From Triglochin maritima (taxonomy: Eukaryota; Streptophyta; Magnoliopsida; Alismatales; Juncaginaceae): a stretch of DNA of 64,000 nt. Within the stretch, counting starts at the first letter, position 1. Every line of letters begins with the position of its first letter. The stretch spans positions 35,631,621 through 35,695,620 of the forward strand of contig OY821784.1 of the NCBI GenBank assembly GCA_963682175.1. The letters are read 5' to 3'. Below, piece after piece: positions 58,454 to 64,000 of this stretch. Under the pieces are notes generated by a model, which saw nothing but the letters and a program-made list of their open reading frames with translations, had not been told where the DNA came from and made no database searches. The translations under genes were made by a program, and so were the position numbers.

Positions 58454-59573
58454 ATGTCTGGCGAAGGTGATGCATCCGGTGAGGTAAGTCTGGCGCGGGG
58501 CAAATTTTGGGTCGTGCGTCTGCATTAGACGCCTCCCCCAAGGTGAGGGCGTCTGCGTAGGACGTCCTCCCCTTGGCCGAGGCGTCTAACGCAGACGCCT
58601 ACGCAATGGGAGAGACGTCTTATGTAGACGTCCTCCCCTTGGGTAAGGCGTCTGTAGTAGACGCCCTTCCCTAGGGTCAGGCGTCCTACGCAGACGCCTC
58701 ACCCTTGGGAAGGGCGTTTAACTCAAACGCCCCTCCCATGAGGTAGGCGTTTAATACAGACGCCCAGAATTTTTTTGATTTTTTTAATTTCGTTTTTTTT
58801 TGTAGGTTCCGTTGGAAGATTTCGGTGGTGATGGAGTGGATTACAGTGAGTTATTTCAAACTACACAAATCTTTGAAACAATCGATGAAGCATGTAACTG
58901 GGCCAAACAAGTAGCTATCGGAGCTGGGTTTTTTTTGGTCGTGTCGTCGTACAAAACAAGATCAGATAGTCGGATGGATTGTTATTTGAGATGCGACCGG
59001 CGAAATCAAATGGAGTCTCGGGATATGGATACTGCACTTCGAAGAAACACCAAAAGAAAGGGTTGCGGTTGCCGTTTCTTAATAAAAGTGGTGGAGCGAC
59101 GAGATCGTGATGGATGGGTTGTGGTTTTTAATAGTGCTCACGGACATCACAACCACAGACTGACAGTTTATCCAGAGGGTCATCGTCAAATTAGTGGTCT
59201 AAGTTCTGGGGCGAAGAAGATTGTTCGTGATATGACTGAGGCGCAAGCAAAACCACGGAACATCTTGAAGGCAGTAAAAGAAAAATTCCCGGAGGACAAT
59301 CCAAATCAAAGGCATATTTATAATTTCAGAGATTACATGAGGAGGACAAAATCTGAAGACCGGAATCCCGTCCAGCAGTTTCTCTATCAAGCAGTGCAGT
59401 GTGAGTACTTACATTGGATTATGGCGGATCCAGAAACTGATGTCGTCACTCACGCTTTTTTGGCACATCCGACGTCAGTCCATGGGGGGAGCGGCTTCCT
59501 CGGACGCCCGCCCCATGCGGGGGGCGTCTCCCTCGGACGCCGGCCACTTTTTTTTATTTTTTTTTATTTTTAA
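58454..59573 (+). CDS. Truncated MULE transposase with FAR1-like DNA-binding domain, two exons
   Basis: Exon 1 (58454-58483) encodes MSGEGDASGE. The intron 58484-58805 has GT-AG borders. Exon 2 (58806-59573) continues VPLEDFGGDGVDY, for about 265 residues in total. The N-terminal half has the FAR1/MULE zinc-binding-type pattern: SRMDCYLRCDRR, RKGCGCRFLIKV, WVVVFNSAHGHHNHRL and YPEGHRQISGLSSGAKKIVR. The frame is intact through ETDVVTHAFLAHPTSV, where the MULE catalytic domain should begin. There it jumps into a GC-rich Gly/Arg/Pro tail (from about 59477) derived from the deletion. It lacks the catalytic core, so it cannot transpose but could still bind DNA. The element at 12873 shows the missing core in decayed form. 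Confidence 0.8.
58490..58770. repeat. Array of GCGTCT/AGACGC mini-hairpins inside the MULE intron
   Basis: About six units of 35-45 bp, each made of GGCGTCT, 5-7 variable bases and AGACGCC, separated by CCTCCCCTTGG-like spacers. Each unit can fold as a short stem-loop. The intron ends follow normal splice rules, so the array is intronic. Confidence 0.8.
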
Positions 59574-59798
59574 AAACAAATAAATAAAGTAAGGTTACCG
59601 TATACGGGTACACCGGGGGAACTGCTGGCTGCTTGCCTGGCCTCCGAGACATTCCTAATCTTCTGTAGTAGGTATATGAAGAGAAAGTTTTGAAAAAAGA
59701 GTGAAATTGTGAGATATATAAGCAAAAATAGGATGAAGGGCAATTTGGTAATTTCAAGGGGCGATTTAAGTAATTTTGGGGCGATGTTTAGCAGTTCA

Positions 59799-60310
59799 GT
59801 ATAAAAATGTAAAATGGATTTACTATTTGTATGGATTTGATTAGGGGTGGATTAAACTCGCACTTGAAATGTCGAGTACAATTTGATAGCATTTGGCACT
59901 TGCAACGCCAAATTCATTTTAATAGAACCAGACACTATCAATGCTGAGTTTAATTTGGATACAAAATCGAACTCGACGTTCCAAGTGTCAAGTTCAAGCA
60001 CTTAGAATTTTTTCCACGCAGACCGATGGTTGGTTCCAGATCCAAACTTCTAAATAAAGTTGGCATCGCATATGCCTACTTTAATAAACAAAACTCGGCG
60101 TTGCACACTTAAGTTAAAGCAAATTCGGCATTCACGATGCTGAGTTTTGTCGGGTTATATAACCCACACCAGGCCCCTCTCCCAAACCGACGTTCTAGCA
60201 GCGAGATCAGGTATAAATCTTCCCATAACTTCATTTTTTACTTCTTTTTGAAGATTTCTTTATTTATTTTCTAAATATTAATTACTATCATGTTTTATGT
60301 TAGTTCTGTA
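59799..60310. other. Leader-like region with CTCGGCATT-type repeats
   Basis: Phrases such as CTCGGCGTT, TTCGGCATT and GATGCTGAGTTT recur in both orientations at 59870-60150. They are followed by TATATAACCC near 60155. This may be the promoter/leader of the MuDR-type remnant downstream. Confidence 0.4.
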
Positions 60311-60830
60311 AGGTTTTGGTGGAATTAGGATGAATTTTCGTGGATTTAGGGTTTGTAGGTTTGGGTTTAGGTTTTGGGTGTTGAATTTCAGTTAAAGCTT
60401 TGGACTTAATTTGGTTTATGTTGTAGTTGTTTAGTTTGGTTTGTTTAGATTTGTTTTGTATGGTTTTGGTGATTTTGGGATGAATTATCGTGGATTTAGG
60501 ATTTGTAGGTTTGGGTTTGGTTTTGTTGTTTGGACTTTGGTTTATGTTGTAGTTGTTAAGATTGTTTTTTTTAAAATTGTTTTGTATGGTTTTGTTGATT
60601 TTAGGTTGATTTTTTGTGGATTTAGCGTTTTTAGGATTGGGTTTCGGTTTGGGTTTTGGGTGCTGGTTTGGGTTTTCGATATGAAATTTAGTTTGATTAA
60701 TTGTTTTGTTGTTTAGATTGGTTATGTATAGTTTTGTTGATTTAAGGTTGAATTATCATGGATTTAGGGTATGCAGGTATGGATCTGGTTTTTGTGTGTT
60801 GGATTTTAGGATTTATGTTTGATTTATTCG
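60310..60830 (+). repeat. Four tandem copies of a 125-145 bp GT-rich unit
   Basis: The phrase GTGGATTTAGG followed by GTTTGTAGGTTTGGG recurs near 60339, 60490, 60615 and 60757 with gradual divergence. Strand asymmetry (G/T-rich) is strong. It has no coding capacity that I trust. Confidence 0.7.
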
Positions 60831-60949
60831 TGATGTTATTTATTGTTGAATTGCAGTTCATTTTGTTTTGAAAATAATATATTAGTTTTTAATGCTGTTG
60901 TTAATGGTAATTATTTTGAAATTACAGTTGTTTTTTGTTCTCAAGGTTA

Positions 60950-61860
60950 ATGGATGTTCATATTCGCTATTTAGACGCCCAGTGGAGGTAATATCTTGAT
61001 CCATAAAAAAATTTGCTTCCTAGTAATTAATACATGAACATTATATTGAATGTGAATTAAATTTTTTTATTGAAATGTCATAGGTCAGTAATGGATAAAG
61101 ACAATGATGAGTCTTTATTGGTTATGTATGATGAAAAATTAGAATGTAAGGGTGACTTGGCAAAATATACAGGCACAAAGCATAAAAACATTGTCGTGTC
61201 ATTGAATATCAAGTATAATGATTTATTGGATGTGATTAGATCCGAATGGTGCTATCCCGAGAGTATGTTTGATGTGAAATTAACGGCCAAGTTGCTTTTA
61301 ATAACGATTGGAGATATGCTCCATTAACCAACGATGAGTCCGTTTGTGGAATGATATGACCATTCAAATGGATGTCGATGGTTGGAATGTATGTAGAAGC
61401 AGAACCTCGAATGCTTGACCATACGCTAACAACCAACCCTCATGTTCAAGAGTGTGGTACATCTAGGTCAAGTGAGTGGGAGAGTGGATCATATCTGAAT
61501 ATAAATTCAAACCATTCATTAGAAGTGCTCGTCTGTCAGGAAATTTATTTTTTCCAATCTCAGGGCTTCCATATGGCACTAAATGGTGTAAAAACGTTGG
61601 TGACATTCCTTCAAGCAGTGTAAATTTTGATCTTGGTTTGTTGCAACTGGAGGTCATACATCACAACAATCACATGTCTTCCAGCAGAGCTGGAACGATC
61701 CCTCCCTTGGCCTTGGTTTATCACTACTTGACCCAATTAAGTACCGTCTGTCATAAGTTGAAAGTTCATTTGAGGATTACCATGAGGAATAGGTACAATG
61801 TGATGGAGATTATGAGACTAAGGATTTAGGGGGTTATAGTGCACCTTTTCCGGAAGGGAA
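60950..61860 (+). pseudogene. MuDR-type MULE transposase N-terminal remnant
   Basis: A 5' fragment encodes VVSLNIKYNDLLDVI, then PESMFDVKLTAKLLL. After a frameshift comes a segment including NDESVCGMI, a stop, and GMYVEAEPRML. This order (PB1-like domain, then an NDxxV segment, then LYVE-type strand) is what I know from MuDR-class transposase N-termini. Further on, SGNLFFPISGLPYGTKWCK is open but unassigned. No catalytic domain is present before the copia gag fragment at 61957. Assignment is tentative. Confidence 0.5.
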
Positions 61861-61956
61861 TGAGCTTGAATATGGTTCTAGAACTGAAGTAGTTCCTGAG
61901 ACACAAGATGTCATATATGTGACAGGGCAATCGATAAAGTAGGAAGAAAACGACGT

Positions 61957-62278
61957 TGATTAAGGCCACAATAAAGAATATTTCATTTGCACTTTCACAT
62001 CCCCTAATTCTATTGTATTCTCCCTCATTAAGGCCACAATAAAGAATATTCATAATTTTTGAATTCATTTCAATTTCTTTCATTTGAGCCCTAGATAGAG
62101 AATCTAAATCATCTTCATTTGGGGGTATGTATGGATTTTGAATAAACTTCCAATACTTAAGGTCATTTGATATTAAAAAGATTTTCATTCTATTTTTCCA
62201 ATAATCATAATTTGACCCATTAAGCAAAGGAGGCCTTGTGGTGCATAAACCCTCTAAGTGATTAGATGTTGAAGCCAT
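61957..62278 (-). pseudogene. SIRE/Maximus-type copia gag, 5' fragment
   Basis: Starting at the ATG at 62278 on the minus strand, the protein has TTRPPLLNGSNYDYWKNRM, then IPPNEDDLDSLSRAQ and MNILYCGLNEGEYNRIRGC, the typical start of SIRE-group gag. It follows the primer binding site at 62318-62329 by 39 bp. The frame is cut at about 61957 at a junction carrying a short repeat of the gag sequence; the rest of the element is missing. Confidence 0.88.
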
Positions 62279-62317
62279 GCTAAAATTACGGTAAAGTAAT
62301 GAAATTTAGCTAACAAG

Positions 62318-62329
62318 GCTCTGATACCA
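62318..62329 (-). promoter_or_regulatory. Primer binding site (tRNA-iMet) of the SIRE-type element
   Basis: The minus strand reads TGGTATCAGAGC, two bases after the LTR end at 62332. It establishes the minus orientation of this element. Confidence 0.92.
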
Positions 62330-62331
62330 AA

Positions 62332-63843
62332 TGTAGGATCGTGTGGGTTATGGGTCCACTAATCACTTTTAATCTAATCCACAATTCTCTACTTGATTAA
62401 GTAATCAAATGCGCAGCGGAATAAACAAACAAGTAGAGAAAGAAAGACAATGCAAACCACAAAAGACGCGTCGGTTTTTATAGAGGTTCGGCACCCCACC
62501 CGGGTCCTAGTCCTCTCTTGTAGACTCCGCTCGACTCCGCGAGCTCCGCCTACGTCTTCACTAACCACTCCCCGTTCCGGGCCGGGAGAGAACGCCTTTA
62601 CACCACAAGCAACGCGAACAACCCTCGCTTGCTTGAATTCTTCCTCTCACAATCCGAGAGGGACACTTCGGGCTTTCACCGAAGTCCTTGCTTCTTTTGA
62701 CAACTCTTGTAACTGAGTGGGATTCACTCTCTAATTGAGCACACTTTGAGTAGGATGAGTATATGATCAAGTGTGTGAAGTTTAGGCTTATGGAGTGTAG
62801 AATTGGGAGCTTTAAGGATTGAGGTTTCTCTCTAATGTATTGGGACAATTTGAGTTGGAGAGTTGTGTTAACAACAAGTCTTGATCCTCTATTTATAAGC
62901 TCCTAAGGTATTCTAGCCGTTGGGGATAGATTTGATTGGGTTTTGTGCAAGATACACAAAGCAGAAAATCGGGCTGCAAATCTGTCCAGAACCGGTCGAC
63001 CGAAGCTAGTAAACCGGTCGACCGTTAACATGATTTCAAAGAGAACGGTCGAACAAAAGAATATTCGGTCGGACAAACGAGCTAGAACTTAACTCTACTT
63101 AAGTGAATCGGTCGAACCAAAGTATGGAGCGGTCGACCGAAAAGGGGATTCGGTTGAGACAAAGGTCAATCGGTCGAACGAGAAATGTGACGACCGATAG
63201 CAGGGAATTTTGTTTCTTGAAGAAATGTTCAACCGGTCGACCGAAACAAGGTCGTCGTTCGACCGGTTACCGAATGTATTTTGGGGTTAAGTTTGTTTTA
63301 TACGAATACGACCGTTATAGGAATACGACAAGAAAAACGGCCATATTAAAATCCGGGATCGGTCGACCGAAAAGGTAGAACCGGTCGACCGGTAGAGTTC
63401 GGTAAAATCACTGTGGAGAGTCTGTTATAAACCGGTCGAACTGAGAACTGGTTCGGTCGACCGGTTCACACAGGAAATCTGGGTTTAAGTTTATAAGTGA
63501 TTTCCGACTAAGGTTTGGGTGATCTAATGAAGTCCAAATAATGTGAAATTTTGTGTGTGACTTCTCTAAGGAACCTAGTGTGTATGTGATTGGTTTTTAA
63601 CCATTGTATGCTCAATTTACACATGTTCCTAAGACTCAAAATAAATCAAGGTTACATGTCTTCGATTTAGCTTTAATTACATGTCTTGACTTCATTTCCT
63701 TCTTTCTTGAGTCTTGATCACCTGTAGAGGTTTAGCACAATACAATATACATGCAATGCAATATGTGTGCTACTCTACATCATCATAATTAAGATTAGGT
63801 TAATTAAATCATCAAAACCTAGATTAAGGCCAAAAAGCCAACA
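62332..63843 (-). repeat. SIRE/Maximus-type LTR, 1512 bp, with element interior on both sides
   Basis: On the minus strand it runs TGTTGGCTTTTTGGCC ... ACACGATCCTACA and aligns with the solo LTR at 20764-30293. In sense it is preceded by a polypurine tract at 63844-63857 (internal 3' end) and followed by primer site and gag (internal 5' start). The TATA box is near 62891, the palindrome pairs at 62993-63463 and the GC-rich transcribed part at 62460-62700. Confidence 0.9.
62993..63463. repeat. Seven CGGTCGACCG pairs in the minus-strand SIRE LTR
   Basis: Seven pairs with start spacing 20-22 bp, corresponding to those at 29153-29644. Many members are decayed here (CGGTCGAACC, CGGTCGGACA, CGGTTGAGAC), but every pair can still be recognised. 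Confidence 0.85.
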
Positions 63844-64000
63844 ATCTCCCCCTTTTTGATGATGGCAACCTATATCTTAATTCTATCTAAATACATGGAA
63901 TTTGTATATGTAAACTATGCAAATTAATGCTCCCCCTATGGATGTGCATAGTTTTTGTTCAATTTTATGCCAAATTCCAAGTTACCCCCTTAATTATCTC
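63844..64000 (-). mobile_element. 3' end of a SIRE-type element with polypurine tract
   Basis: The minus strand ends in AAAAAGGGGGAGAT directly against the LTR start TGTTGGC. A second purine tract (AGGGGGAGCATTAA) lies near 63929-63942. This is the usual 3' internal end of SIRE-group elements; pol itself would lie beyond the right edge. Confidence 0.85.

Larger units (their letters stand above)
58297..59798 (+). mobile_element. MULE transposon, deletion derivative (about 1.5 kb)
   Basis: Terminal inverted repeats of about 57 bp are nearly exact (GAACTACTAAAC... with CGTCGCCCCAAAACTACTT, then GAAATTACCAAATTGCCC) and match those of the element at 12873. The nine flanking bases do not match each other. 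The transposase frame is cut short by an internal deletion, so this copy could move only with help. Compared with 12873 its coding part is intact up to the deletion. Confidence 0.85.

Noticed and set aside
58812..58814. Start of the truncated MULE protein at a TTG codon
   Set aside because: The true start is the ATG at 58454 in a short first exon joined by a GT-AG intron; TTG is simply the third codon of exon 2.

Overview
This window is nuclear DNA of a flowering plant, most likely a eudicot. It is AT-rich and intron-containing and is crowded with plant transposon families: Ty1/copia, Ty3/gypsy Athila type, a TGTAA...TTACA solo-LTR family, MULE, hAT and Tourist-like elements. I cannot name the species. 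Three host genes can be supported. They are the last exon of a DUF1517-type gene (1649-1741, + strand), an intronless DUF868 gene (11005-11868, - strand), and a complete 14-exon class II diterpene cyclase gene (47284-55272, + strand). The cyclase has the DxDD motif and the His/Asn pair of ent-copalyl diphosphate synthases. Almost everything else is mobile DNA or unassigned AT-rich spacer.

Layout: 1-1421 is the 5' end of a minus-strand copia element (LTR, tRNA-iMet primer site and a 388-codon gag frame that runs off the left edge). It lies beside the DUF1517 exon. A probable solo LTR (about 5952-6690) and an exactly bounded 2.4 kb solo LTR (7153-9544, TSD TGTGG, carrying a hAT MITE) follow. 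Then come the DUF868 gene, a decayed MULE (12873-15226) and a second solo LTR of the same family (15528-17160, TSD CAATT). 19347-30705 is a three-level nest: a third solo LTR (TSD ATTAT) holds a SIRE/Maximus-type copia solo LTR (20764-30293, TSD TAAGT), which in turn holds an 8 kb Athila-like gag-protease element (20943-28958, TSD ACATG).

33085-35577 is a tandem-repeat-rich element with CpG-rich inverted ends. 36848-44222 holds a copia RNase H remnant, a long-TIR element, a hAT element with an 8-bp TSD, a Tourist-like element and a decayed hAT transposase. The diterpene cyclase follows. Further right are another hAT MITE, a second and shorter MULE of the family at 12873, a MuDR-type remnant, and a SIRE LTR that has element interior on both sides (61957-64000).

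Two observations stand out. First, a complete tRNA-Asp(GTC) sequence with an encoded CCA sits inside the Athila element, directly joined to a duplicated part of the LTR. Its strand and position are those of the reverse-transcription primer, so it looks like a whole primer tRNA copied into DNA. Second, the 10-bp palindrome CGGTCGACCG occurs in three unrelated transposon classes (copia LTR, TGTAA-type LTR, hAT). It is arranged mostly in pairs 20-22 bp apart, about two helical turns, even where single palindromes have decayed.
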